Assembly: GCF_023073355.1 (NCBI RefSeq)
Contig: NZ_JADPJI010000008.1
Span: 558,001-622,000, forward strand
Length of the DNA: 64,000 nt
Source: Bradyrhizobium sp. 199
Lineage (GTDB): Bacteria > Pseudomonadota > Alphaproteobacteria > Rhizobiales > Xanthobacteraceae
Direction: 5' to 3'
Below the pieces are notes generated by a model, which had not been told where the DNA came from, made no database searches, and worked only from the letters and a program-made list of their open reading frames with translations. Shown in pieces: positions 51,147 through 60,459 of the stretch. A program made the translations under genes and the position numbers. Within the stretch, counting starts at the first letter, position 1. Every line of letters starts with the position of its first letter.

Positions 51147-51398
51147 CTAGTGCCGGCGCACGAACCATGCGCCAAGAAGAAATGCGACAAGAAGCGAGCG
51201 CAAAGGCGCCTTCACAGTTGTCTCGCGCAACTGATCGGCCCATTTCGTCGCGAAGTCCGGGGAAGGCGAGGATAGCGGCCGGTAGCGCGCTCTCCCCAGC
51301 GCCGAGGCCGAGGGTCGGCCGGACGTCTGCTTGGCGGCACTCTGCTCGTTCGTCAGCCCGGACGCTTCCGTCATTGCCGAGGCTTCCTTCATGTCCAT
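51147..51398 (-). CDS. Small protein with C-terminal membrane anchor
   Basis: An 83-residue protein from the ATG at 51398, which follows a GGAGGACGC ribosome site; the frame extends upstream but without family character. The N-terminal part is polar (MDMKEASAMTEASGLTNEQS), then comes WADQLRETTVKAPLRSLLVA and the single hydrophobic C-terminal helix LLVAFLLGAWFVRRH. The layout (amphipathic helix, PLRSLL, short membrane helix, basic tail) resembles ribosome-associated/YqjD-ElaB-type DUF883 anchors, but similarity is weak. It is upstream of the Gly/Ser-rich gene. Confidence 0.6.
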   Translation of the reverse strand: MDMKEASAMTEASGLTNEQSAAKQTSGRPSASALGRARYRPLSSPSPDFATKWADQLRETTVKAPLRSLLVAFLLGAWFVRRH

Positions 51399-51814
51399 GC
51401 GCGTCCTCCACTGTCGATGGCGAAGCAACCTGCTCCGGTGTTCCTGGTTCCTCTCTGCAACACCTTGCGCGGCGAAAGGCTCCGTTTGGAACAAAGCCCC
51501 CGTCTTGGTTGCACTTCCAAAAACGAACGGCCTACCGGTTCCACCAACCTCTGACACGGCGGGGAGCGCAACCTTGTAGGGCCATCCGGCATTTACATGG
51601 GATGCAGCGCATAGCGATCATCGCGTTCATGTTTGCACTGGCCACAATGCTCGCACGCTGGGTCGGTGACAGCGACGTGCATACCGCGAGTCACCGCGAG
51701 CCTGACAAAACGGCGACCGTCGGGCGGGCACATTGACCACCGTGTAAGCGAAGGGCGAGCGAAGCACTCCCTGCGAATTCAGGTGCTAGCATTGTCGTCG
51801 CTGAGCCGGGTCAG
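51399..51814. other. Intergenic region with a possible 44-codon small ORF
   Basis: 416 bases between the small anchored protein and the TauE-type permease gene. The only coding candidate is a 44-codon frame from ATG 51602 to TGA 51736 on the plus strand; its product starts with a hydrophobic stretch (MQRIAIIAFMFALATMLARW). No clear ribosome site precedes it, so it is not called as a gene. The rest shows no repeat. Confidence 0.35.
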
Positions 51815-52585
51815 CTACGCCACCAATTGCCTCACTGCAGCCGAGATCATCACCAGCCCGCCCGTAATGACTGCGACATCCAGGATCGCGGTATGGATGT
51901 GCACCGGCATCCGCTCGACAAAGGCTTTTGCCAGAAACGCGCCGGGAATGGCGGCGGCTCCGATCAGCAGCGCAAAGGCGAGCACCTGCGCGGTCACGGC
52001 GCCTGCGAGACCGAACACCGAGATCTTGATGAGGCCGGTGCCGAGCGAGATCATCGCATCGGTCGCGATCACCGCGGCGCCCTCTAACCCGGCGGCCATC
52101 AGGAGCGAGAGCAGGATCACGCCGGAGCCGGAGGTGCCGCCGACCAGCACGCCGTAGCCGACCGAGCCCGCGGCAAGGCCGGTGTCGCCGATCTTGACCT
52201 TTCGGCGACGGAGCACACGGCGCAACGGAACGCTCAGGATCAGCATGGCGCCGATCACGAGCGCGGCACCGGCATTGGTCAGACGCGTATAGCCGTAAGC
52301 GCCGAGCGCAGTCGTCAAGCCAGCGCAGGCGAGCACGATCAGCGCGCGGCGACGATCGGCATAACGGATGTAGGCGAGTGCACGGCTCGAATTGGTGAGC
52401 ATCGCAGAGATCGCGATGATCGGCACCACGGGCTCCGCGCCGACCAGCGGCACCAGCACCAGCGGCATCAAGGCGCCGGTGCCATAACCGGCAAGACCAC
52501 CGATGATCGAAGCAAACAACGCCATCAACGCGACCAGCAGGAGCTGAAAAAACGAGATGTCGGCGAGGGCTGAGACGATGGTCAC
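51815..52585 (-). CDS. TauE/SafE-type (TSUP) membrane permease
   Basis: A 256-residue inner-membrane protein of the sulfite exporter TauE/SafE family with about eight membrane helices and the two repeated family motifs, visible as GGLAGYGTGALMPLVLVPLV (about 29-48) and the later GVLVGGTSGSGVILLSLLMA. Known members move sulfite, sulfoacetate or other organosulfur anions; the substrate here is unknown. Its start overlaps the stop of the CCA-adding enzyme gene by 4 bases (ATGA), so it is translated as the end of that operon. Confidence 0.93.
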   Translation of the reverse strand: MTIVSALADISFFQLLLVALMALFASIIGGLAGYGTGALMPLVLVPLVGAEPVVPIIAISAMLTNSSRALAYIRYADRRRALIVLACAGLTTALGAYGYTRLTNAGAALVIGAMLILSVPLRRVLRRRKVKIGDTGLAAGSVGYGVLVGGTSGSGVILLSLLMAAGLEGAAVIATDAMISLGTGLIKISVFGLAGAVTAQVLAFALLIGAAAIPGAFLAKAFVERMPVHIHTAILDVAVITGGLVMISAAVRQLVA

Positions 52586-53850
52586 GTTCTCCCGTCGCGG
52601 CTGATGCGGGCCGCAGCTCGATCGGCGATGGAAGCGATCGCGGCTTCATCTAGGGGAAAATCCGCCGCAAGCCAAGCGTCCTCGGCGAGCGTCAACACAT
52701 GTCCGAGCGCAGGTCCTTCGGCGAGGCCACGCGCGATGAAATCCGCGGCCTTCAACGGAAATTTCGGCGCAGTCCAGCGCTGCGGCAGTTCGGCGAGCGC
52801 GCGCCAGTGCATTGACACGACATCGCCGCCGGCCCGCGCCCATCCCAGCAACACACGATCGTGATAGCGCTCGGCGCCGAGCCGGTAGAGCAGCCGCCGC
52901 GCATTGGCCTCGTCCTTGGCGACCAGGCGCCACCAGCGGTGGCCCATCGAATCCAGCGCCTTGGTCTCGGCATTGGACAGCCGCAAGCGCGCGGCGACGC
53001 GCTTGGCATCTTCGGTCACAGCGACGGTGAGCGCAGCGAGGCGCCGCGTGGTGCTCGCGGTGAGGCCGAGTTCGCGCTCGATCGCAATCATCGTCGCTAG
53101 CGGCCCGGTATAGACGACGCCGCCGGTCAGCGCTTGCAGCAATCCGCCCTCCGCCATGGCCAGCGCGGCCGCGGATGCCCCCGACGCCACCAGCAGCTTG
53201 AGCATCTCCATCCGCACCCGCTCGGCCGAGAGGCTGGCGAGGCCCGCACGTCCCCGGATGCAGGCGAGATAGCCGTCGCGGTCGGGCTCGCCCGTGCCGA
53301 AGGCGGCGTGGATGCGGAAGAAGCGCAGGATGCGCAAGTAATCCTCGGCGATGCGCTGGCCGGGATCACCGATGAAGCGCACGCGGCGCGCTTTCGCATC
53401 CGCGATGCCGCCGACATGGTCGTAGACGACGCCTGCCGCATCGACCGACAGGCCGTTCATGGTGAAGTCGCGCCGCTCGGCGTCCTTGACCCAGTCGCGG
53501 CCGAACGCAACCTTGGCCTTGCGGCCGAAGGTTTCGGTGTCCTCGCGCAGGGTCGTGACTTCGTAGGGGTGGCTGTCGATCACCAGCGTGACGGTGCCGT
53601 GATCGATGCCGGTCGGCACGCTCTTGATGCCGGCAGCCCTGGCGCGCCGCATCACCTCTTCCGGCCGCGCCGTGGTGGCGATGTCGATGTCGCCGGGCTT
53701 GAGCCCGAGCAGCGCGTTGCGCACGGCGCCGCCGACCACCCGGGCCTCCTCGCCGTCAGCGTTGAGCAATTGCAGGACGCGCGCGGTGCCGCCAGAGATC
53801 AGCCAGGGCGCATCGGCAAGAATCGGCGCAAATATCGGCTCCGCGCTCAT
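52582..53850 (-). CDS. CCA-adding tRNA nucleotidyltransferase
   Basis: Class II nucleotidyltransferase that builds or repairs the 3' CCA end of tRNA. 422 residues. The nucleotidyl motif is VVGGAVRNALLGLKPGDIDI (37-56, with the D-x-D of DID), then RRDFTMNGLSVDAAGVVYDH and the RRVRFIGDPGQRIAEDYLRI/LRFFRIHA segment typical for CCA-adding enzymes and poly(A) polymerases. In alphaproteobacteria this gene is normally grouped with DUF6111, the CoA pyrophosphatase and DUF1285, exactly as here. Confidence 0.95.
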   Translation of the reverse strand: MSAEPIFAPILADAPWLISGGTARVLQLLNADGEEARVVGGAVRNALLGLKPGDIDIATTARPEEVMRRARAAGIKSVPTGIDHGTVTLVIDSHPYEVTTLREDTETFGRKAKVAFGRDWVKDAERRDFTMNGLSVDAAGVVYDHVGGIADAKARRVRFIGDPGQRIAEDYLRILRFFRIHAAFGTGEPDRDGYLACIRGRAGLASLSAERVRMEMLKLLVASGASAAALAMAEGGLLQALTGGVVYTGPLATMIAIERELGLTASTTRRLAALTVAVTEDAKRVAARLRLSNAETKALDSMGHRWWRLVAKDEANARRLLYRLGAERYHDRVLLGWARAGGDVVSMHWRALAELPQRWTAPKFPLKAADFIARGLAEGPALGHVLTLAEDAWLAADFPLDEAAIASIADRAAARISRDGRT

Positions 53851-53860
53851 CGTGCGGCCT

Positions 53861-54124
53861 CTATTTTTCCACGCCCGGCACCAGCCGGCCGTTCTCGATA
53901 TGGGCGGGAACGTAAGTCGAATCCGGGGCGGCGCCGGAGAAATGCGCGAAGCCGATCAGCCCGGCGATCACCAGCACCAGCGCCGCCAAGACAAGGCGCG
54001 CGACGACGGTGACCGGCCAGGACGTTCGTGCGAACAGGCCGGACCGCGTCGCGGCCAGGAACAGCGCATAGACGGCAAAGGGAATGAGGAAGATTCCGAT
54101 CTCGGTCAGGACCGGCCGGATCAT
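53861..54124 (-). CDS. DUF6111 small membrane protein
   Basis: An 87-residue protein with two membrane helices (about 5-27 and 40-62; IGIFLIPFAVYALFLAATR and ARLVLAALVLVIAGLIGFAH) and a short C-terminal tail with YVPAHIENGRLVPGVE, the conserved feature of this alphaproteobacterial family. The stop is 10 bases before the CCA-enzyme start, and its start overlaps the stop of the Nudix gene by 4 bases. Function unknown. Confidence 0.85.
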   Translation of the reverse strand: MIRPVLTEIGIFLIPFAVYALFLAATRSGLFARTSWPVTVVARLVLAALVLVIAGLIGFAHFSGAAPDSTYVPAHIENGRLVPGVEK

Positions 54125-54792
54125 GATGAGTAGATCCGCTCATACAGCACACGCAGCATGCCGGCCGTCGCACCCCAGATGTAGCGTTCCGCGAACGGCA
54201 TCGCGTAGTACGAGCGCGACATGCCGCGGAATTCCTTGCTGTGCACCTGATGGTTCACCGGGTTCATCAGGAAGGATAGCGGCACCTCGAACGCGTCATC
54301 AACCTCGGAATGGTTGATGGTGAGCGTGAAGCCCGGCCGGACCCTCGCGACCGTCGGCAGGATGCGGAAGCCGAACCCCGTGCCGTAGAGATCGAGATAG
54401 CCGAGCGGCTCGACGAAGTCTCTGGACAGCCCGACTTCCTCCTCGGCCTCGCGCAGCGCCGCGTCCAGCGGCGAGGAGTCGGTCGGGTCGATCTTGCCGC
54501 CGGGAAAGGCGATCTGGCCGGCATGATCGTTCAGATGCGCCGAGCGCTGCGTCAGCAAAATGGTCGGCTCGGGATGATCGACCACCGCGATCAGGACTGC
54601 TGCGGGGCGGACCGGCTGCTCGCGCGCGATGATCTCGAGCATCTTGTCGGTGCCGGGATCGCCCGAGGCGGGGATGATGTTGGGATCGTAGAGGCCGGCC
54701 GGGACGTCGAAGTCGAGCTTGGCCCGGGACCGCGCGAAGAAATCCGCCGCGCCGATCACGGCCCGATCGTACTTGGGGATAGGCTTGTTCAA
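54121..54792 (-). CDS. Nudix CoA pyrophosphatase (NudL-like)
   Basis: A 223-residue Nudix hydrolase of the CoA/acyl-CoA pyrophosphatase type, which splits CoA into 4'-phosphopantetheine and 3',5'-ADP. The CoA-specific motif is LLTQRSAHLNDHAGQIAFPG (just before the Nudix box), and the Nudix box has GGKID...REAEEEVGL with all acidic metal ligands. The gene overlaps both neighbours by 4 bases (DUF1285 upstream, DUF6111 downstream), so the four genes form one tightly coupled operon. Confidence 0.94.
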   Translation of the reverse strand: MNKPIPKYDRAVIGAADFFARSRAKLDFDVPAGLYDPNIIPASGDPGTDKMLEIIAREQPVRPAAVLIAVVDHPEPTILLTQRSAHLNDHAGQIAFPGGKIDPTDSSPLDAALREAEEEVGLSRDFVEPLGYLDLYGTGFGFRILPTVARVRPGFTLTINHSEVDDAFEVPLSFLMNPVNHQVHSKEFRGMSRSYYAMPFAERYIWGATAGMLRVLYERIYSS

Positions 54793-55400
54793 AGCGCCGC
54801 CCTCACCTGCTCCGCATCCGCCATGGCGAAGAATTCGCCTGATGATTCGACGCCGAACATCGGCTGGCCATCGACCATCCGCTCCTCACCCATGTCAACC
54901 AGATCGTAATAGAGCGCCCGCGTGACCTTGGCCCAGAGATCGGCGCGGACATGCAAGTACGGCGTCAGACCGCCGTCGCTGGCCTGCTCGAACCGCAGCC
55001 GGTGCGCGGTATCGCACGTGACCCAGTCGTCGACATTGGTGCGGAAGCGCAGCACGCGATGGTCGTCCTCGCCTTCCTTCAGCATCTCGACCGCCATGAA
55101 AGGCGCATCATCGACCCGAATGCCGACCTTCTCGACTGGTGTGACCAGGAAATGCTTGTCGCCCTCGCGCTTCAGGACGGTCGAAAACAGCCGGACCAGA
55201 GCGGGACGCCCGATTGGAGTGCCCATGTAGAACCAAGTACCATCGGCGGCGATTCGGATGTCGAGATCGCCGCAAAACGGCGGATTCCACAGATGCACCG
55301 GCGGCAGGCCCTTTTTGGCGCCTTCGTCATTGGTGGCGCTTTTGGCGGCGGCAGTCAGCCCCTCGAGACCGCGGTCGGCGCCTTGCCCTTGGTTCGCCAT
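54789..55400 (-). CDS. DUF1285 domain protein
   Basis: A 203-residue protein of the DUF1285 family, first gene of the minus-strand operon. Conserved features are PPVHLWNPPFCGDLDIRIAA near residue 34, GTWFYMGTPIGRPALVRLFS, and the TPYLHVRADLWAKVTRALYY segment near the C-terminus. Start ATG 55400 (MANQGQGADRG); the open frame 33 codons further up lacks family character. The function is unknown; the gene order with Nudix, DUF6111 and CCA-adding enzyme is conserved in alphaproteobacteria. Confidence 0.9.
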   Translation of the reverse strand: MANQGQGADRGLEGLTAAAKSATNDEGAKKGLPPVHLWNPPFCGDLDIRIAADGTWFYMGTPIGRPALVRLFSTVLKREGDKHFLVTPVEKVGIRVDDAPFMAVEMLKEGEDDHRVLRFRTNVDDWVTCDTAHRLRFEQASDGGLTPYLHVRADLWAKVTRALYYDLVDMGEERMVDGQPMFGVESSGEFFAMADAEQVRAAL

Positions 55401-55708
55401 GGTTTGCCCTGACTTTGTCCTTGGCACGATTGGTGCAGGTCTACGTTGTACATCGGCGCCCGGTTCCACCCCGGATTTTCCGGTGCGGGCGGTCGCCACT
55501 TCGTGATGCCGTACATAACCCGAAGCCGATAAGGTGGGGATAGGTTAATTCAACGAATACATGGCCTTCCTGCAAGTCTAGCATAGGGCCCATGATCTAG
55601 CGTGATGACGTGACGGTGATGAATTGCGTGATCACGCGGCGGTCGATGACTGGCGGGATGCGATAACATCACGACGCAAGCCGCATGGCGGGTTGAAGGA
55701 GCGAACGG
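55401..55708. other. Divergent promoter region between DUF1285 and MoxR operons
   Basis: 308 bases between two divergently read operons. No ORF or repeat is supported. It contains an AT-richer stretch (GGTTAATTCAACGAATACATGG, about 55543-55564) and a TGATGACGTGACGGTGATGA stretch near 55600; promoters for both operons must lie here. A GGAGCGAACGG ribosome site precedes the moxR ATG. Confidence 0.45.
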
Positions 55709-56707
55709 ATGGCGGAGAGTGTCGAGAAACTCGAGGACGGGATCGTCCGTTCGGCCGAGCAGGTGTCGGGCCAGATTCGCGCAGCGAAAGAGGCGATCGC
55801 ATCTGTCATCTTCGGCCAGGATCGCGTGATCGAGAACACGCTGGTCACGATCCTCTCCGGCGGCCATGCGCTGCTGATCGGCGTGCCTGGCCTCGCCAAG
55901 ACCAAGCTGGTCGAGACGCTCGGCGTCACGCTCGGTCTCGACGCCAAGCGCATCCAGTTCACACCCGACCTGATGCCGTCGGACATTCTCGGCGCCGAAG
56001 TGCTCGATGAGAGCACCGCGGGCAAGCGCGCCTTCCGCTTCATTTCAGGTCCGGTGTTCGCTCAGCTGCTGATGGCCGACGAGATCAACCGCGCCAGCCC
56101 GCGGACGCAGTCGGCGCTGCTGCAGGCGATGCAGGAGCAGCACATCACCGTCGCCGGCGCACGTCATGATCTGCCGAAGCCCTTCCACGTGCTCGCGACG
56201 CAGAATCCGCTGGAGCAGGAAGGCACCTATCCGCTGCCGGAAGCGCAGCTCGACCGCTTCCTGATGGAGATCGACGTCGACTATCCCGATCGCGACGCCG
56301 AACGCCGCATCCTGTTCGAAACCACCGGCGCCGAAGAGACGCTGGCCAAGGTCGCGATGACGCCCGATGCGCTGATTACCGCGCAGCGGCTGATCCGGCG
56401 CCTGCCCGTCGGCGATTCCGTCGTGGAGGCGATCCTGTCGCTGGTGCGCTCGGCGCGCCCTGGTGCGGACGCCGGCGAAGCCGGCAAATTCATCGCCTGG
56501 GGCCCCGGCCCGCGCGCCAGCCAGTCGCTGATGCTGGCCGTGCGCGCGCGGGCGCTGATCGACGGACGCCTCGCGCCCTCGGTCGACGACGTCCTCGACC
56601 TCGCGGAGCCCGTGCTGAAGCACCGCATGGCGCTGACGTTCCAGGCGCGCGCCGAAGGCCGCACGATTGCGGACGTGATCCGGCAGTTGAAGACACGGAT
56701 CGGTTGA
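55709..56707 (+). CDS. MoxR-family AAA+ ATPase
   Basis: A 332-residue AAA+ chaperone ATPase of the MoxR type. Walker A is GVPGLAKTK (58-66), Walker B is LLMADEINRASPRTQSALLQ, and sensor regions follow in ATQNPLEQEGTYPLPEAQLD. The C-terminal lid is helical. MoxR proteins work with VWA or DUF58 proteins in maturation of envelope or metal-containing complexes. Its stop overlaps the ATG of the DUF58 gene by one base (TGATG), so it is the first gene of a coupled four-gene operon. Confidence 0.95.
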   Translation: MAESVEKLEDGIVRSAEQVSGQIRAAKEAIASVIFGQDRVIENTLVTILSGGHALLIGVPGLAKTKLVETLGVTLGLDAKRIQFTPDLMPSDILGAEVLDESTAGKRAFRFISGPVFAQLLMADEINRASPRTQSALLQAMQEQHITVAGARHDLPKPFHVLATQNPLEQEGTYPLPEAQLDRFLMEIDVDYPDRDAERRILFETTGAEETLAKVAMTPDALITAQRLIRRLPVGDSVVEAILSLVRSARPGADAGEAGKFIAWGPGPRASQSLMLAVRARALIDGRLAPSVDDVLDLAEPVLKHRMALTFQARAEGRTIADVIRQLKTRIG

Positions 56708-57651
56708 TGGCAGCGGAGAACGGGCGCGCAGGCAAGGAGATCGTCGCGATCCGACGTGCCGATGGCGAAAGCCGCACGCTCGCAGCTTCCTTGCCGCGCC
56801 TGGTGCTCGAAGCCCGCCGTATTGCCGCCAACGTCATCCATGGCCTGCATGGAAGGCGCCGCGCCGGCTCCGGCGAAAATTTCTGGCAATACCGCCGTTT
56901 TGTCTCCGGCGAGCCGGCGCAGAACGTCGACTGGCGCCGCTCGGCGCGTGACGACCATCTCTATGTCCGCGAGCTCGAATGGGAAGCTTCGCACACGGTG
57001 TGGATCTGGCCCGACCGCTCGCCCTCGATGGCGTTCGCCTCGAAGAGCGCGCGCGAGTCCAAGCTCGAACGCACCCTGATCGTCGCCTTCGCACTGGCCG
57101 AACTGCTGGTCTCCGGCGGCGAACGCGTCGGCATTCCCGGGCTGATGGCGCCGACCGCGAGCCGCAGCGTCATCGACAAGATGGCGCAGGCGATGCTGCA
57201 TGACGATGCCGATCGTCTCAGCCTGCCGCCGTCCTTTGTGCCTGCGGCGCTCGCCGAGACGATCGTGCTGTCGGATTTCTGGTCCCCGATCGCGGAGATC
57301 AGGGCCACGCTCGCAGGGCTCTCCGGCTCGGGCGCGCATGGCACGCTGGTGCAGATCGTCGATCCCGCCGAAGAATCGTTCCCCTATTCCGGCCGCGTCG
57401 AGTTCGTCGAGCCCGAAGGTTTCGGGGTGATCACCGCCGGCCGCGCCGAGAGCTGGGCGCAGGATTACACCGCGCGGCTCGCGCTGCACCGCGACCAGAT
57501 CCGCGCCGAGACCAACAAGCTCGACTGGCTGTTCACGACGCACGCCACCGACCGTTCCGCCGCCGAGCTGCTGCTGTTCCTGCATGCCGGCATGCAGGTG
57601 AGCAAGTCGGGCGCCCGCACCACGATCATCAAGGCGGGGCCGGCCGCATGA
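56707..57651 (+). CDS. DUF58 domain protein
   Basis: A 314-residue protein with the DUF58 domain, a VWA-like module usually paired with MoxR. The DUF58 signature is NFWQYRRFVSGEPAQNVDWR followed by RSARDDHLYVRELEWEASHT (about 58-97). The VWA-like MIDAS remains as WPDRSPSMAF, with D-x-S-x-S altered. No membrane helix is predicted, unlike Bat-type relatives. It overlaps the next gene by 4 bases (ATGATG). Confidence 0.92.
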   Translation: MAAENGRAGKEIVAIRRADGESRTLAASLPRLVLEARRIAANVIHGLHGRRRAGSGENFWQYRRFVSGEPAQNVDWRRSARDDHLYVRELEWEASHTVWIWPDRSPSMAFASKSARESKLERTLIVAFALAELLVSGGERVGIPGLMAPTASRSVIDKMAQAMLHDDADRLSLPPSFVPAALAETIVLSDFWSPIAEIRATLAGLSGSGAHGTLVQIVDPAEESFPYSGRVEFVEPEGFGVITAGRAESWAQDYTARLALHRDQIRAETNKLDWLFTTHATDRSAAELLLFLHAGMQVSKSGARTTIIKAGPAA

Positions 57652-60452
57652 TGGGACTGCCGCTCGCTTTCACCCAACCGCTGCTGCTGATCGGGCTCGT
57701 CAGCCTTCCGGTGCTGTGGTGGCTGCTGCGCGTGATGCCGCCGCGGCCGCGCCGCATCGAGTTTCCGCCGACGCGTCTGTTGTTCGACATTGCGCCCAGG
57801 GAAGAGACGCCCTCGCGGACGCCGTGGTGGTTGACCGCGCTGCGTCTGCTGGCCGCGGCGCTGGTGATCTTCGCCGCCGCCGGTCCGATCTGGAATCCGC
57901 AGACGGGCCTTGCCGGCAGCAAGGCACCGCTGATGATCATGTTCGACGACGGCTGGAGCGCGGCCTCGCACTGGGACATCAGGATCAGGGCCGCCGACGA
58001 GCTGATCGCCAACGCCGACACCGACCGCCGCGCCATCGCACTGGTGCAGCTGTCCGAGCCGAACCGCGACATCACCCTGATGCCGGCGGGTGCCGCGCGT
58101 GTCGCGCTGCGACAGCTCGCGCCAAAGCCCTATTCGATCGACCGCGTCGAGACGCTGGCTGCCATCGACCGTTTCCTGAAAGCCACCGGCGATTGCGAGA
58201 TCGCCTGGCTGTCCGACGGCGTCGACACCGGCCGCGGCGAGGACTTCGTGCAGGGCCTCGGCAAGACCATCGGCGATCGCAGCCTGACCCTATTCGATGG
58301 CGGCACCTCCTCACCATTGGCGCTGGTCGCGGCCGAGAACGCGGCCGCCAGGATGACGGTGAAGGTGCTGCGCACCGACAGCGGCATCGCTGTCGGTATC
58401 GTGCGCGCGCTGGACCAGAAGGCCTCGCCGATCGGAGAAGCCCGTTACGCGTTCGGCCCGCAGGACAAGGAGACCGACGCTTCGTTCGATCTGCCGGTCG
58501 AGCTGCGCAACGACATCACGCGGCTCGAAATATCGGGCGAGCGCTCCGCCGGCGCGGTGCAGCTGCTCGACAAGCGCTGGCGCCGCCGCGCCATCGGCAT
58601 CGTCTCGGGCGCGACCAGCGAGACCGCGCAGCCGCTGCTGGCGCCGACCTTCTACCTCACCCGCGCGCTGGCGCCGTTCGCCGACGTCAGGCTCGCCGAC
58701 AAGGGTTCGCCGCAGCAGGGCATCACCCAATTTTTGGACCAGAAGCTGCCGATGATCATCCTCGCCGATGTCGGCACCATCGCCCCCGAGTTGCGCGAGC
58801 GCGTCAATGCCTGGATCGACCAGGGCGGCGTGCTGGTGCGGTTCGCCGGTCCCCGGCTGGCGCAGGCGGAAGACGATCTCGTGCCGGTCAAGCTGCGCAA
58901 GGGCGGCCGCACGCTCGGCGGCAGCCTGACCTGGGAGAAGCCGCAGCATCTGGCCTCCTTCGCCGCCGACGGTCCGTTTGCCGGCGTCGCGGTCCCCAGG
59001 GACGTCACCGTGAGCCGCCAGGTGCTGGCGGAGCCCGACGCGGTGCTCGCCACCAAGAGCTGGGCCTCGCTGGAAGACGGCACCCCGCTGGTGACGGGCG
59101 AGCATCGCGGCAAGGGACTGGTCGGCCTGTTCCACGTCAGCGCCGACATGCGCTGGTCGGATCTGCCGATGTCGGGCACCTTCGTCGAAATGCTGCGGCG
59201 GGTGGTCGACATGTCCGGCTACACGTCCAAACCCGGCGCAGGCGTTGCCAGCGAAGCGACCACCGAAACGGTGGCGCCGCTGCACATGCTCGACGGTTTT
59301 GGCGCCTTCGGTCCGCCGCCGGCGACCGCAAAGCCACTGCCGGCGGATTACCGCGACCGCGCCACATCAGATCATCCGCCGGGCTTCTATGGCCCGGCCG
59401 AAGGACCGCTCGCCGTGAACACGCTTGCTAGCGCCGACCGCATCGAGGCCCTCAACACCGCGAGCCTGCGCGCCCGCCACGCCACCTATACCAATGCCGA
59501 GCCGCGGGACTTGCGTGGCTGGTTGCTGTCGACGGCGCTCGCGCTGTTCCTGATCGATGCCATCATCGTCGCGGTGCTCGGCGGCGGGATCGCCGCGCTG
59601 CTGCGCCGCCGCGCGGCGCCCGCGATGATCGTCCTTGGCCTGCTGTTCGCGGCGCTCTCGCCGGCGCCGTCACGCGCCGACAGCGCCGCGGACGATTTCG
59701 CGATGAAGGCGACGTCGCAGACCCGCCTCGCCTATGTCGTCACCGGCAATGCCGACGTGGACTCCATCGTCAAAGCGGGCTTGAACGGGCTGACGCTGTT
59801 CCTGGCCCAGCGCACCGCGCTGGAGGCCGGCGATCCCGTCGGCATCGATCCGGCGCGCGACGAGCTCGCCTTCTTCCCGCTGATCTACTGGCCGATCGTG
59901 CCGGGCGCGCCCAAACCGCCGCGGGACGCCATCAACAAGATCGACGCCTACATGAAGCAGGGCGGCACCGTGCTGTTCGACACGCGCGATGCGATCGAAG
60001 CACCGCCCGGCGCGAACGGCGCGGCACAGACCCCGGGCATGCAGACGCTGCGCGAGATCCTGTCGTCGCTCGACGTGCCGGAGCTCGAGCCGGTCCCGCG
60101 CGAGCACGTGCTGACCAAGACCTTCTATCTGCTGCGCGACTTCCCCGGCCGCTTCGTCACCGGCCAGACCTGGGTCGAGACCCTGCCGCGCGACGAGGAC
60201 GAGGACAGCGCGCAGCGGCCGGCGCGTGGCGGCGACGGCGTCTCGCCGATCATCATCACGTCGAACGATCTTGCCGGTGCCTGGGCCGTGCGGCCCGACG
60301 GCCAGGCCATGCTGCCGGTGACCGGCGGCGACACCCGCCAGCGCGAATTCGCCTACCGCGCCGGCGCCAACATCGTGATGTACACCCTGACCGGCAACTA
60401 CAAGGCCGACCAGGTGCACGCACCGGCCCTGATCGAACGGCTGGGGCAATAG
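57648..60452 (+). CDS. DUF4159 membrane protein with BatA-like N-terminus
   Basis: A 934-residue protein. The N-terminus (PLAFTQPLLLIGLVSLPVLW then LLRVMPPRPRRIEFPPTRLL) is the aerotolerance-regulator/BatA N-terminal domain with two membrane helices (to about residue 85). A VWA-like/glutamine amidotransferase-like periplasmic part follows, then a membrane helix near residue 625-650 and a signal-like segment before the C-terminal DUF4159 domain (QTRLAYVVTGNADVDSIVKA, about 690-934; FFPLIYWPIVPGAPKPPRDA, GGTVLFDTRD). It is the third gene of the MoxR operon. Function unknown; Bat operons act in oxidative-stress tolerance in other bacteria. Confidence 0.92.
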   Translation: MMGLPLAFTQPLLLIGLVSLPVLWWLLRVMPPRPRRIEFPPTRLLFDIAPREETPSRTPWWLTALRLLAAALVIFAAAGPIWNPQTGLAGSKAPLMIMFDDGWSAASHWDIRIRAADELIANADTDRRAIALVQLSEPNRDITLMPAGAARVALRQLAPKPYSIDRVETLAAIDRFLKATGDCEIAWLSDGVDTGRGEDFVQGLGKTIGDRSLTLFDGGTSSPLALVAAENAAARMTVKVLRTDSGIAVGIVRALDQKASPIGEARYAFGPQDKETDASFDLPVELRNDITRLEISGERSAGAVQLLDKRWRRRAIGIVSGATSETAQPLLAPTFYLTRALAPFADVRLADKGSPQQGITQFLDQKLPMIILADVGTIAPELRERVNAWIDQGGVLVRFAGPRLAQAEDDLVPVKLRKGGRTLGGSLTWEKPQHLASFAADGPFAGVAVPRDVTVSRQVLAEPDAVLATKSWASLEDGTPLVTGEHRGKGLVGLFHVSADMRWSDLPMSGTFVEMLRRVVDMSGYTSKPGAGVASEATTETVAPLHMLDGFGAFGPPPATAKPLPADYRDRATSDHPPGFYGPAEGPLAVNTLASADRIEALNTASLRARHATYTNAEPRDLRGWLLSTALALFLIDAIIVAVLGGGIAALLRRRAAPAMIVLGLLFAALSPAPSRADSAADDFAMKATSQTRLAYVVTGNADVDSIVKAGLNGLTLFLAQRTALEAGDPVGIDPARDELAFFPLIYWPIVPGAPKPPRDAINKIDAYMKQGGTVLFDTRDAIEAPPGANGAAQTPGMQTLREILSSLDVPELEPVPREHVLTKTFYLLRDFPGRFVTGQTWVETLPRDEDEDSAQRPARGGDGVSPIIITSNDLAGAWAVRPDGQAMLPVTGGDTRQREFAYRAGANIVMYTLTGNYKADQVHAPALIERLGQ

Positions 60453-60459
60453 GATCGAT

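Noticed and set aside
51602..51736. 44-codon small ORF with hydrophobic N-terminus
   Set aside because: No clear ribosome site or known relative; mentioned only in the intergenic entry.
57716..59431. 571-codon open frame overlapping the DUF4159 gene
   Set aside because: Arg-rich +1 frame of a GC-rich gene; no family resemblance and no independent start signal.
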